Under the pieces are notes generated by a model that worked only from the letters and a program-made list of their open reading frames with translations, made no database searches and was not told the origin of the DNA. From NCBI RefSeq assembly GCF_043641665.1, contig NC_092180.1:13447891-13511890 (forward strand): DNA of 64,000 nt. The letters are read 5' to 3'. Position 1 is the stretch's first letter. The number at the start of each line of letters is the position of its first letter. Origin of the DNA: Enoplosus armatus (taxonomy: Eukaryota > Chordata > Actinopteri > Centrarchiformes > Enoplosidae). This document shows, piece by piece, positions 25,301-63,547 of this stretch. A program made the translations under genes and the position numbers.

Positions 25301-28300
25301 AGAGATTTGACAACTTGAGACCCCTTGTCATCGAGAAGATGCTGGAAGTCTTTCACGCCATCAAAACTGTCAAGTAAGGCTTTATAAGCACATTGAGGGG
25401 AATATTATGCACCCTAATGGTTATATACAGCAGGTCAAATTTGATTCAGCCTATTTGATTTAGATAAATAGGTAAGTCGATCAACGATTAAGTAAATTGT
25501 TATTTATTCAGTCTTTGCTAATGAGATGTTAATACTTTGTAAGTCAAATGTAAGGTGAACTGTCAATTTCAGTATTCTCCATTGTCTGTTGGGCACTTGC
25601 TTTTATCGAAATGAAGAGGCTGTGAGGCACAATGACATATTTCAGTGGTTAACAATTTCTTTCAATTTCATTTCAAAATCTTTGCTCTAAATGATGTGAT
25701 AAATAAGGAAACAAGAGGATAGAAAATAGAACATGTGCAGAACAGTGTGACTCTTAAGTTTTAGCAGCTGGTTACTTTACATGAGGAATGAATGAAAATG
25801 GTTTGATTTGGTCAATTGCTCTGCTCTATAAAACTTTGTATTCTGAGAATCACGTTTTTCCTCTGTAGTCACGTTTGTCAACTGTTTCTTCGACTTGGCT
25901 GAGTTATGCTATTATTGCTGGGTAGTACATAAATTCAGGAATATTTAGCACTGTGAATGTTCATGACCTTCATCATCGTTGTCATATTTCAGGATCTACA
26001 GGGGAGCATTGTGGATCTTGGGAGAATACTGCAGCACCAAGGAAGACATCCAGAGTGTGATGACAGAAGTACGCAGGTCCTTGGGAGAGGTATGTTTGTC
26101 CATTACTGTCAGAATTTGATGTAACACAACCTTGCCCGACAGTCCCAACTTCATTGAAATTGTCACACATATCTGACATCTGTCTCTTGCTTGGACAGAT
26201 CCCGATTGTAGACAATGAGATAAAGAAAGAGACGGGAGAGGTGAAACCAGAGGATGAAGTGAGTGCAGCTCCAGCCCAGAAGCTGGTGACAGAGATGGGC
26301 ACCTACGTGACACAGAGTGCCCTTAGCTCCTCCCGGCCCTCGAAGAAAGAAGAGGATAGGTAAAAAAAATTGCACATTGTGGATAGAGTTATTTTCCTGT
26401 GATATTCCATTAATTGTGTGGAGTTTTGGCATCTTATCACCCAGTTCACTCTATAAACACTGATTTTGTTGTTCCAGACCTCCACTCAGAGGCTTCCTGA
26501 TGGATGGAGACTTCTATGTGGCAGCTTCCCTGGCCACCACACTGACCAAAGTGGCGCTGCGCTATGTTGCTATTGTTGAAGACAAAAAGAAACAAAATGT
26601 AAGATGTCTTCTTCACTTCACTGCAAGGCAACACCTTAGTAAAAATCATCAAACCAGCCTGTTCCTCTAATCCCTGCTGCCTTGTTGTCCCTCTCAGTCC
26701 TTTGTTGCAGAGGCCATGTTGATCATGGTCACCGTGCTGCACCTGGGCAAGTCCTCTCTGCCCAAGAAGCCAATTACAGACGATGATGTGGACCGCATCT
26801 CGCTGTGCCTCAAGGTCCTGTCAGAGTGCTCACCACTGATGAATGACATCTTCAACAAGGAGTGCCGCAAATCCCTGTCACATATGCTGACTGTCAGACT
26901 GGAGGAAGAGAAGCTGTCACAGAAGGTAATGACAGTCGACTCAGAGGGCTGAACTCAATGCTTTACCTGCTGACAGTTGAGCACAGCTGAAGTATCATCA
27001 CAAGTAGAGAAAGTGAACACATTCTTGGTGTTAATTGCATATTTTCAATGTTGTAAATGCACATTTGTGTTTGTAGAACATGTGATAACTGTGTATAAGT
27101 CAAAAAGGTTAGTTTTTAAGAATTTATTACCTTATCTTGCAACATTAATATGAGGGTCCTGGTCTGAATGTTTCTTGATTTTATTTATTTTTTTCTGTTA
27201 GCCATTTGTTTGTTCATCTTGGCTTACTACTGTAGGTACTTTTGGTGTGTTGATTCTGACTGTAGGTTGGATTATTCCTCCTAAAATAACCACGTGTTTC
27301 TTATTCTCACCACAGAAAGAGTCGGAGAAACGTAATGTAACAGTGCAGGCAGACGACCCAATCTCCTTCATGCAGCTGACAGCCAAAAACGAAATGGCCT
27401 CTAAGGAGGACCAGTTCCAGCTCAGTCTGCTGGCTGCTATGGGCAACACTCAGAGGAAGGAGGCTGCTGATCCCCTGGCTTCAAAACTCAACAAGGTGAT
27501 TTTTATGTTTTGTTTTGAGAACTTGCCCATTCATTGTTGCAGTTATAATGGACAGATATTTAATATTTTATACACCATTTTCGATTGGACAACGGTTATT
27601 CCTGTTTGTATGTGTTTTATATTAAAAATGGTCTGTTTTTTAGTTGTGACATTTTTCTTATTTAGTGTTATTTATTTATTTAATTGGGTATAATTGGGGT
27701 ATTATAACTATGGGTATAATTGTTCATACAAGGAAACACAACTACAAGTCATTTTTTTCTCGTCGTGCTGTAGAAACCCTGAATCTCTTACTATGAAGAA
27801 ATATTTGTATTCAGTTATAATTGATAATTAAATGTAATTTTATCCAATCTAGGTGACCCAGCTAACAGGCTTCTCAGACCCAGTGTATGCTGAAGCCTAT
27901 GTTCATGTCAACCAGTATGACATTGTGTTGGACGTGCTGGTGGTCAACCAAACCAGTGATACTCTCCAGAACTGTACCCTTGAGCTGGCCACTTTAGGTT
28001 AGTTTATTTTCCACATCACAAAAGTACAGGTTTCTTCTCTAGTAATGCTGATTCAAGCCATTGCACCATTTCACTAAATGTATCCGTCCTGCAGGTGATC
28101 TCAAGTTGGTTGAGAAGCCTTCGCCTCTAACTCTGGCGCCTCACGATTTTGCCAACATCAAGGCCAATGTCAAAGTGGCTTCTACTGAGAATGGCATTAT
28201 ATTTGGCAACATCGGTAAGAGAATCATTTTGTGTCCGTTTACTGTAATTCAACTTTAATTCAATGACATGTTCATTCAGAGCATGTTTTCATATTTGTGG

Positions 28301-29567
28301 GGATTTTGTTTTTCCCAGTCTATGATGTGTCGGGGGCTGCCAGCGACAGAAACTGTGTCGTCCTCAGTGACATCCACATCGACATCATGGACTACATCCA
28401 GCCAGCTTCCTGCACCGATGCAGAATTCAGACAGATGTGGGCAGAGTTTGAGTGGGAAAACAAGGTAAGCTTTGCATTTCTACTTTGTGGCCAGTTCCCC
28501 GAAACTGACTGGCTTTACAAAGATGACTTTGTTTGGCATCATGAGTCAGACATGTTTATGTTGTTCTGTAGTTTTCTCAACTTGCTTTTTTTAAGGTTAC
28601 ACATTGATTTACATTCAGCAAATCAATAACAATATTTAGGGAAATTAAAAAAACGTCAACATTGAAGATGGTCCTTAAGCAATCTGTCTTTGTTATAGGT
28701 GACAGTGAACACCAACATCACTGATCTGAATGATTACCTCCAGCATATCCTCAAGTCCACCAACATGAAGTGTCTGACGCCTGAGAAGGTTGGTATGCGA
28801 CGTTACATACAGCAGAGCAAAGAAAGTAAATAAGGTTTTAAAGCTGGCAGTAACTAAATGAAATGCACAGTTAAAACTTTTGGTGCTGGTGCATCTTGGG
28901 AAGAATCATAAGTGGTCTTTGTGGTCTGATTATAACTGTCCGTAATATGTACTTTCTTGTCATGATTATGTCTATGTAACATAGCAAGTCGTCACCAAGC
29001 CCATCATATGAGATGAAGGGCGTCAATACATTGTTGTTGTTGTGCAATATTCTCAACTCTTTTCTTTTTGTCTTACAAAACCAGGCACTCTCTGGCTTCT
29101 GCGGCTTCATGGCAGCCAACCTTTATGCTCGTTCTATCTTTGGAGAAGACGCCCTGGCTAATGTCAGCATCGAGAAGCCCATCCACCTGGGGCCTGACGC
29201 ACCTGTCAACGGACACATACGCATTAGAGCCAAAAGTCAGGTGGGTCACAGCTGCTGCACCATGAACCCTTATGCACCTGAGAGCTAAAGGCTCGGTTGA
29301 ATTTATTTGCTCTAAAGCAATGCCACAAAATTAATCTTTTGGAAGGATAACATTTACTCAGATACCTCATTGAAAGAATTGGACTGAATGGACAAGGAAA
29401 GTGAATATATGAAGTAACTGGTAAAGTGTAATACTCTTACCAGCATGTATCAAATATGTTAATATATAGAGTCTGTTGCAATAAATCCTCCCTCCTTCAT
29501 TTCACAGGGGATGGCCTTGAGCCTCGGTGACAAGATCAACCTCTCCCAAAAAAAGACGAATGTCTGA
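22310..29567 (+). CDS. COPB1: Coatomer subunit beta (beta-COP), complete, 21 coding exons
   Basis: Beta-COP is one of seven subunits of the COPI coat, which buds retrograde Golgi-to-ER and intra-Golgi vesicles from the cytosolic face. Coding exons: 22310-22400, 22562-22791, 23192-23361, 23453-23567, 23677-23769, 23891-24028, 24174-24293, 24689-24796, 24940-25086, 25228-25373, 25993-26089, 26199-26359, 26478-26598, 26698-26925, 27316-27495, 27853-27997, 28095-28214, 28319-28464, 28699-28788, 29085-29240, 29508-29567. All junctions are GT-AG and phases agree, giving 2,862 nt and 953 residues, the same length as the human protein as I recall it. It starts [14 protein letters not shown] and ends [13 protein letters not shown]. 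Order: adaptin-like alpha-solenoid N-terminal half (for example [19 protein letters not shown]), linker around [17 protein letters not shown], the beta-COP C-terminal domain, then the appendage region ([11 protein letters not shown] through AEFEWENK). The start has AAAATGA context and no upstream ATG in this exon. The gene is compact: 7.3 kb from start to stop codon. Nothing suggests inactivation. Confidence 0.97.
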
Positions 29568-29778
29568 GACAACTCTGATCCAACTGAATCCCTCTGACTT
29601 TGTAAAAGTCACCTGCTGTTCTCTCGTATTGCCCATTTTACAGCCTTTTCATCACAGCAAATTAAGAACTCTATATGGTCAGTTGCTTCTGTGCTCTTTT
29701 TCTTTTTTTTTTTTTTACATCACCTCTGTCTGAATACTACATCTCAGTAATGTTCTTTCCCTGTCCTGTTTAATTTTC

Positions 29779-29784
29779 AATAAA
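29779..29784 (+). terminator. COPB1: COPB1 poly(A) signal
   Basis: AATAAA about 210 bases after the COPB1 stop codon, a plausible main cleavage signal. A second AATAAA at 29,902-29,907 could serve a longer 3' UTR. Confidence 0.7.
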
Positions 29785-29909
29785 CATGTATTAAAAGAAT
29801 GACAAAACTTTGCTCCATGCTGTATTCATTGAGTCATATCCTTTCATATTTTTTAATTTTGGACACTTCATTAATTATAGTTCACTTGATTTTATTTTTG
29901 AAATAAAGC

Positions 29910-32574
29910 CATTAATGTAAACTGTTGTTATTTTGTCAATTTTAATGAGTTTAGATGAAAATCTACAGTAGCTTTGTACAAGAGCTTGTTAATATTATTT
30001 GTACCTAAGTTCCTTTTAAGTGTCATAATTGATTCATGTGTAGTAGCGTGACATGAAATTTTGATGAACTTCAATTAATCTAACATCATTTGATTTTTCT
30101 ATACATAGAAATATCACCAAACAAAACATTTCCTCTTCTACTCATTAAATAACTGTTTGAAGGGTGAAGTTTTAATGAATGCATGAACAGTGTTTTCCCC
30201 TAAAAAGTTGCACATGTGGTGTGATAGTAGATGTTTAGTAAGTGATTTCAACAAGGTTTGTTGCTGTTACCCAAAGGTGGTTATGTCCCAAAGTGAAGGC
30301 GTTCCTGCTGTGTCCAGCCTCATAGCTCCAGGCTCTAATTAGAATTCCTCAGATGCCTCTTGTGATATCTTGCACAGTGTGAAACTGATTTTGTTTTCGT
30401 CAGTACTCCCAAATTGACAACAACATCATGAAGACTATGAGATACATACATATCCTTGGCAGTGACATGATTTCTTTTGGCCTAGGATAATCTATTGCCG
30501 TGATGTCAAAAGTACGCTCAAAGCCATCTGCAAGTTTTACTGTCACTGCGATAATGAGATGGAGATGGATTAGTGTTGGCACAGACCTACTTATTCCACT
30601 TGCCCTCCTGTTTATAATTTATGAGTAAAGGGACATATCTGGGAATATGCCAGATTAAAGGGTCACAACCCTGGTCATACATTTACAATATCAGTGAAAT
30701 CTGTCTCTCCAGGGGGTTAGATAAAAGCAGAAAAGGTGGCTTTGAGGTCAGAGCTTCAGCTGTGAAAATAAACAGTTGGCTATCTGGCAGCTGTCACAGC
30801 CAAGCTACTGTGTGCATTGTGCAGCCTCTTTGGATTTAGGGTAGATATACCCACAATTATTACATTCACAGCTAAACTCCATAACCTAAGTTTAAGTACC
30901 CAATGTTTTTGTAATGATTTTCTCTTTTGGCAAGCTATCATGTAGGTAGAAAGTACTGTCCTCAGTTAAGGATGACTGTTACATTCTTTAATTCGTCATA
31001 TTATTTTTTATAGGGCTTCACACTGTGTCTGTGGAATAGTGAATTTATGGTGGCTTTATTATATTTTGCATCGAGGCCAGTGTCAAAGCAACTTCTGCTT
31101 TTCCTCCTCTGAGGTATCTGTGTAATATTGTATTTGTTTGGACAGTTTTACGGTGATGTTTTTACAGACGCCTGTCCTGCATTTTATTACAAGAATTGCT
31201 GTTAGCAATTATTTTTCTAAGCTGCTTACAAGGTTGCCCTCAGCACTTTAAATCCACGTAGGTGAGACTGGAGCTTTAGCAACATCAGTATCAGTACTGT
31301 AGATATGAATTAAGTATTAATATTTACGAGTCTGTGAAACCATTTTTTATTTACTTTAACGCTCCCAATCAAGACTTTGAAGGACACTGAAGTGCTCAGT
31401 CACACTTCCAGCCTCTTTCTTTTGACACTAGGTGGCGCCACAGGTGTCAAAGCAGACAGTGTGGTGGTGTTCTGCATGGTATTAGCCTGTCCTAAGATTT
31501 GTCATAACATGACATATAATATATTATGTTGACATAATACAAGTCATGCTTGTACACACGGAAGTAAAGTCTGTCATTCCCGATAAACTTGCTGAAATCT
31601 GAAAGAAAATCAGAGCCCCTCACTTTTTATTTTCACCTCAGTGAGTTATCATGACACCACTTCAAAGTACAAGATAAACATCACCATATCAAACTCTTTG
31701 TCATTAGAATAACAAAGCCTTATGCCTTTGTAAAGGGAACTTGTAACTTCACTGCAATGAACCATTCACACAATATGCCAATGAAGATGTAGCAGAGTTT
31801 AAACTTTTTTTTATATTGTATATTTTATAAAATATGTTGTGCAGTGATATTTTTTTTAGCCTTTTTATTAGCCTATTTGTATTGCTTATTAATGTGTTTT
31901 TTTGTGTGATTTACCCTGTTGGATATTTACAGTAATGAATGGCCTTCACTGGGAAGTACCTCATTACCTGAGTACCTGAAAGAGTTTTTGACAGTGTGCA
32001 AAAATAATAATAATAAAAAATCCTGCACAAATAAATGTGAAATGTCCTCAAAATGTGTTAAATCAATTTGTGCTCATCCCACTGAGCAATGCAGAAACAG
32101 TGTGGTATAATACATTAGGACATATAACAATAAATCAGTGATTTTTAGATTTCTGCATCCTCAAAAAAGTGTCTCAGTTACAGTATAATGGGGAACTTCT
32201 ACTTGTGGGAACTAGACATATGATATATTGATGAACATTTTCAGTATTGGGCATATCATTTTTGCTTGTAAGATATGCTCCTGTCTGGGTGTGTTTGGTT
32301 TGTATGTGTGTGTGTGAGAGAGAGAGAGAGACAGTATTAATAAAGTCAGCATCTTTCACTGAGTAGTCCACCAAAGTACAAATCTTCATGTTGTGAAGAA
32401 ACACTAGTACTTAAACAAAATACAGTTCATGCTGCTGGAGGTTCGCCTTATAATGATATCTGCAGGACACCCTAATTATGACTGTATAATTGGTTGTAAT
32501 TAGTTACAGTAAGCAGGCATTGCTTTAGTGTGTGTGGTATTAGTCTCAGGACAAGGCTGCAGAGTGGGTTAGGG

Positions 32575-32575
<1 letters not shown>
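29910..32575. other. COPB1-RRAS2 intergenic region; no gene
   Basis: AT-rich intergenic DNA. I see no exon of a known family. A 60-codon minus-strand open frame at 30,400-30,582 has no family I know. A CTCF-like site is at 31,424-31,440, and GA/GT simple sequence occurs near 32,300-32,330. Confidence 0.6.
31424..31440 (+). promoter_or_regulatory. CTCF-like motif between COPB1 and RRAS2
   Basis: The sequence CACTAGGTGGCGCCA fits the CTCF core (C/A)CACTAGRKGGCGC well. It lies between the end of COPB1 and the RRAS2 promoter, where an insulator would be plausible. Binding is not shown. Confidence 0.4.

Positions 32576-32609
<34 letters not shown>
32576..32609. repeat. (GT)n microsatellite
   Basis: About 17 uninterrupted TG units just upstream of the RRAS2 CpG-rich promoter, followed by a G9 run at 32,631-32,639. 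Confidence 0.95.
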
Positions 32610-32610
<1 letters not shown>

Positions 32611-32649
32611 TTTGAGTATGTGTGTGCATGGGGGGGGGGTGGAGGCAGG

Positions 32650-33017
32650 GTTGTTGAGGCAGTCGCACACCGCCTGTAGAAGAAGAGCCCCTAGCGCCAG
32701 ACATTAGTACTGGCCTGGCTGATTACTCCCACTATCCGAGCCTCAGCTTGAACATCGCAGTGTTGTCGAGGCTGAAACACGGTCAGGCGTATGGACAGGC
32801 GCGCGTAGCTCCGGGACCCCCGCTCTATCATTCCGTGCACTAAACGGACTGCGCCGACGACTCATTTTGACACTTATCTGGGCTCCTTCCTTGTGCTCCG
32901 GTCTCTCCACTGCAGGGCCTCTTCAGTTTACAGGAGAGGAGAAAAAAAAAGTGGGTGTTTGCTGCTCACTGGTGTTCCGGCAGCGGCGGCGGCGGCGAGC
33001 GCAGCGAAGTGTCCTCG
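32650..33017 (+). promoter_or_regulatory. RRAS2: RRAS2 promoter and 5' UTR (CpG-rich)
   Basis: GC content and CpG density rise sharply here (many GCGC, CCGG and CGGCGG strings) and fall again after exon 1, as for a CpG-island promoter. A GGCGGCGGCGGCG repeat lies about 25 bases before the start codon. One upstream out-of-frame ATG occurs near 32,790. No convincing TATA box is seen, so the start site is unknown. Confidence 0.7.
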
Positions 33018-58715
<25,698 letters not shown>

Positions 58716-61360
58716 GTCGGCCTTATCACTGTAACTCATGCAGCTGCTCTCAACCACCCCACCCACTCTGCCTGACATCACATCCTAAGTGGATGACTGA
58801 CCGCTGCCTTCTCCACGTGCATGACTTCAGACAGCCTTTTCTGAGATACTTTGACCAGGAACTGCTGTCCCCAGGACATCACTATGGACAACTGACAATG
58901 CCAAATTTTAACACCACTCTACCTTCAGCCGTAATCTAATTCACATGAGAGAGTCCCAACACTAAACATTGCCTTCTAAATCAGCCTGACAAAATTAATG
59001 TTTTGTACTCTGAAGGACTTCTCTTGCCTTGTAGTGACATTTGTACTTGCTACCGAGATTGAATGAAAACTATATATCCAGAATGTTAATGAGTTTCTTT
59101 AGTTTCCAGTGTCTGACCAGAGCAGAGAGATTATCTTATGATGCTTTGTGTATGTTGTGCCATATCCACCTTTACTCCCATGTGCTAATCTGCTACTGTA
59201 CATATGTGACATTTGTTGTGATTTTCAAAGTGTATTTCTAATGACCTATTAAATCACCACAGTACAGTGTGTGAGGTTGAGTTTGGTTTTGCATATATGA
59301 AAGTGAATATATAAGTATGTATATAAATATAATGCCTAGACAGCCCTTAAAGCTACAATGATAGAACTTTTTGGCATTCTGCAGTGGGTTCTTTAATTTG
59401 TCTGTGGTTTCTGCTTTCATCTCAATTGCCAAATATGGAGTGTCTACTGTATTTGATTTTTTTTAAAGTCTTATAGATTGACGGATTCTTATCCTATCTC
59501 CTCAATGTACCGAAAGTAGCAACTTTGTCTGAATTTCTTTCCCTCAAAGGTGGCGATTCAGTCAAAATTGGACATCATACATTGTTTCAGATTTCTGATA
59601 TGAGGCAGTAGATGAATTTATTGGTAGCACATTGTGTATATTTGAAAACTAACATGACTTCAGATCAAAACACTGAACACTGTATGCTCTATATTCAACT
59701 TTTGACTAGTAATGTTAACAAATTTGTTGCAAATCAAGAAGCTTTCAGAGCTCGGTTCAGTTCAGATCATTCCAATGTGACGCATCTTTTCTGTCAAACA
59801 TTATAGTCTACGATATAGTTCAAATAACTGTTATATCATTCCAATAACACAGTGGCAATGTATTTGTTGTGTCTTTGAATTATTCTGTTACATAACTTTT
59901 TTTCCCCCTCAAATGGTCTGTGAGTTGGAAAAACAAGACCAGTGGCAGCATTGAGATGAGATGCTCATTGTAAAACAACCGCTCTCCAATGGGACATGAA
60001 CTCAGCGGGCCGGCCACCTGTGGAGCTATCATCACCACCACAGACACAAAATACTGTTCTGCCTTCCCTTTTCCACTTCTGTACTTCTGTTCAGGCATAC
60101 AAATGAAGTACTGCAGTTTGTTTTTCATATCATCATCTTGTAATATAAACAACAAGAAAATCAGATGATGGAAGTAACGGACTTGATTAAATGTTTCTAC
60201 TCTACTTTTATACATTATTTTCTTATCAAACTAGTTGACAAGTATTTTTATATGTTTATAAGTGAATACACGTTCACAGCACAGCTGTGTATATATGTAA
60301 AGAGGAATATTTAATTTGAAAAAAACTATTGATTATGTTAAACTGAAGATGACTGTTGGCCCAAATTTGAAAAATTGGATTCTTCACCCAGATATGACCA
60401 AGAATGTTGTTTTATTATTGTGGCTTAGTAATGGATAATATATTTATCTTGAGGAGTTCGCCACCAGCTCAGAGTGTAAAATACCAGGTCAGGTGGGAGA
60501 GGGTTTTAGAAATGATTCTGGTCTTTACGTAGGCGCTTTAAACCACACAAATGAATTATTATAATCACTGAGATTTGAAATACCCACTTCCCATCTTATT
60601 GCAAATCCTAGTGTACATCCAAATCATACTGTTTTTTTTTCCTTTTTCCTCCATATCAGTGTCTTTTGCCCTGTGTGTAGCTTTTGGTGCTAAAATAAAA
60701 TCTGTCATTGAGCCAGATTGGGTAGAGAATCTTTTTTTTTTAATTCAAAAAGCTGCACATCAGGCCTGAATCTTACATACTGAACTTTATGTCAGTGAGA
60801 TTTAACACTGCAGTCAATCTTTGATGCAGAATCCCATCATTTTTCACAGTATGACGCTTACTATGAATAAGGATCCAATAAGGACTTTCTGAAATATTGG
60901 ATTTGATCAGATGTTTGTACCATCTCTTTACAATCCGGTTGGTTAGTCCAAATCTACATTATTTTGGTTTAAGCTGCATATAAACGGCATGTTTCTCTCT
61001 GGGTTCTATTGCTTTTGTTTTTGATTTGGGACCACATTTATTGTAATTTCTGAATTCCCAAAAGACAATTGGCCAGTTGTTGAATTTTGCTGCCACAGCA
61101 TAGGTCTACTGCATAGGAGAAACATCCTTTTTGGGAGGCAATGTAATGTTAAACACACATCTTGGCCAGAACTACCTACCTACAGTCCTCTCTCTGCCCC
61201 TTCCAAATTAGAGCCTTTGAGAGCAAAAGCAGACACTGAAAATATACAGTATATGTTCTCTGATTACTGACATCACTGACAGATACTGACTCCTTAATTC
61301 ACCCAGGAGCTGCAGAGTTTGATAAATGGTAAAACCAAATCAGGATGTTAAATAAAACTT
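58716..61360 (+). other. RRAS2: RRAS2 3' UTR region with three candidate poly(A) signals
   Basis: After the stop codon there is no further coding sequence. Candidate cleavage signals are ATTAAA at 59,248-59,253, AATAAA at 60,694-60,699 and AATAAA at 61,351-61,356, giving 3' UTRs of about 0.55, 2.0 or 2.65 kb. Which is used cannot be told from sequence. Confidence 0.55.
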
Positions 61361-61674
61361 CAAAATGTGCATTCATGACCCCTCAGCCCAATATTTTCAT
61401 GAGTGCTTATAAAGAGTCGGAAAGAGGGTGACTAATTCCAGGCTCCCAAGAGGATGGCTGTGAATAAAAAAAATCTTAGCATCTACTGGCACTTCCTCAG
61501 GCACGCAATGAACCCACACCAAAAAACAATCTAATTCACACACCTGTGTAAAGGCAAACCCAACACATGCATACATATGCTTGACCACACGGGGGTTGTT
61601 TTGACCAAGGAAATGTAATTAAATGCTTGAACCACTAGGCGTTAAAATAAGAAACACACAACATTGTGACATAT

Positions 61675-61800
61675 AGATGAATGGTGATGGAGAGCTCGTC
61701 AGTCCAAAATGTCCCATAGTGTTCAACTGGGTTGAGATGTGGTGACTATGAAGTCTGTTGCACAACAATCACACCATTTTCATCCTCATCAAACCATTAA
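61675..61800 (+). repeat. Dispersed teleost repeat, right half
   Basis: ATGGTGATGGAGAG, CGTCAGTCCAAAATGTCCCA, GTGTTCAACTGGGTTGAGAT and CATCCTCATCAAACCATT in order. It is the same family as the split copy at 43,212-43,805 and shows the junction without insertion. Confidence 0.7.
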
Positions 61801-62929
61801 TAGTAAATCCTGACTCATTTATCAAGAATTAAGATTAAAGGGCCACCTATTATGGTCTTAAATCAACTGTTTATTACTCCTTACTATGAGTCAGTACCAA
61901 CAATCCCAATGCACTCATCGATGTCTGCATTTCAATCAATAAGATGTGTAACCCTTTGTAATGAGCAAATACGCCATTGTTTATGTATTTTGTGAGTACA
62001 GGAAGCTTGTGGTGATGTTTTATAATTTGTCTTATCCTCCAGATCTTCAAAATGCTATGTTATGTTCATCAAATCATAGTGACATCTGTGACATTTGCTC
62101 CTTCAAAAAAGTGAACATGGAAAGAAAAAATTTATTCCTTCATTAGTGGGATTTACGTGTCCTCCAGCCTTGGCTGTGGTAAAGACAGAATATAAGACAG
62201 ACAAGAGAAAATGTGGAGAGTATGGGGAGGTTGAAGGACCTCCACTGCTCCAGTGTCCTTAATGTTCATTAGTTGCCTTAAATTAAAGATATTATTATTT
62301 GAAATGGCAGCTCAAGAGGATTTCCTGCATGCCCTTTGCCTTCATTTCCACCTCCCCTCTCTGGATTGGTTCACCTAATGATACGTTGTTTTAAAGCATC
62401 TCCATTTTTGCACAAACTTGCAGTTGTGCAGACGTCCAATTAAAGACCATAGAGAAGCACCAGTCTTAACCTTGACGCAATAAGCAATGAGCTGTGTGGG
62501 AGCCTGATCCTGTGACAAATATTAGGCCTATTCTTATTTGCGTGAAATGACATCCACGGCAAATTACTTCTTGAGAGTGCACATACAAATCCACACACAG
62601 TATTTAAAAAATGAAAGAGCAGAACTGTGTGTACTATGTGCCTTTTTGTATTGATCAGCAGTGAAAAGGTTCAGTGTCTGCCATTGGCTACTCAGCTGTC
62701 ATGACATGCCAATAATCCAATTCCCTCCATTGATACGGCCTGTTCAATTAGACTGAAGTCCGTGCGAGGATATTGACACGCAGTAGGGATTTTGTCAGCA
62801 AAATTAATCAGCGTTGTGGCTCCGCGTGAATGAAACAAACCAGCATCCGCGCGTGCACCGTTGGCTGACAGCTCGCGCTCCCCTCTCTGTAGTGGTATAG
62901 CCCGTAGGAGAGCGTCTGGCTCTGCACAG
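61801..62929. other. Intergenic region before the last gene; nothing definite
   Basis: AT-rich to about 62.6 kb, then more GC and CpG towards 62.95 kb, as expected upstream of a promoter. No gene, RNA or repeat that I can name. Confidence 0.5.
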
Positions 62930-63069
62930 CCTCTCTGCTCCTTCACTTAACGGCGATTCCTTTAGTTCGTGTGTTTGCATTAGTGCGGAAGGAGAGAGGA
63001 GAGCGTCTACGCTTTTTTGATTTTTGCCGTCTCGCCGTCCAGTCCAGGTCCATCCAGTCCGGCAGAGAC
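62930..63069 (+). promoter_or_regulatory. Probable promoter and 5' UTR of an unidentified gene
   Basis: CpG-containing sequence directly upstream of the candidate first coding exon, with a purine-rich GGAAGGAGAGAGGAGAGCG stretch and no upstream ATG close to the start. The start site is unknown. Confidence 0.45.
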
Positions 63070-63125
63070 ATGGAGGGAGTCAGCAGCAACAGGAGCATGT
63101 CTTACAGTAGATGGAGTTATGACAG
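63070..63125 (+). CDS. Candidate first coding exon of an unidentified gene (partial)
   Basis: ATG in a good Kozak context (GACATGG) opens MEGVSSNRSMSYSRWSYD. Two bases (AG) then precede a strong donor G|GTAAGC, so the exon is phase 2 and the next residue is Arg or Ser. I do not recognise the protein. The peptide is rich in Ser, Arg and Tyr with no signal peptide, which suggests a cytosolic or nuclear N-terminus. Support comes from the GC rise upstream, the start context and the donor. The next exon is outside the window. A chance open frame cannot be excluded. Confidence 0.5.
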
Positions 63126-63260
63126 GTAAGCGAGCTTCCCCATAATGACAAGTGTACGTTTCAAACGCTTGTTTTCATCTTAGTCTATTGCGTTTCGTTT
63201 GTATTGTCATGCGAGGCCGATATTGTAAAGGTTGAGGCTCCAGCTTGATGGTTAGTGGGA

Positions 63261-63276
63261 CCCCCCCCCCCCCCCC
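63261..63276. repeat. Poly(C) tract
   Basis: Sixteen uninterrupted C residues about 135 bases downstream of the candidate donor. Confidence 0.95.
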
Positions 63277-63518
63277 GCGCAATTAGTTGACAGGTGCAAG
63301 GGATTTGGAAATGAGAGATTCGATGTGAGTGTATTAAGTAGCCTAAGCATCATACGGGATGTTCGCTTCACTGTCTACTATACTCTACTGACTATGTCCA
63401 ATGGTGAAGGTTCACAAATCAGCCGACCATCACCAAAACATCCCTATAGGAACAGGTTGAGTGTTTATGTTACTCAAGGTACTTAATGCTATTTTTAATC
63501 TGTTATTGCAGTAAGGTA

Positions 63519-63547
63519 ATCTATCTATCTATCTATCTATCTATCTA
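63519..63547. repeat. (ATCT)n tetranucleotide microsatellite
   Basis: About seven perfect ATCT units. Confidence 0.95.

Noticed and set aside
30400..30582. 60-codon minus-strand frame with a reasonably protein-like sequence
   Set aside because: No family recognised, no splice context that I can defend and no neighbouring exons; treated as chance.
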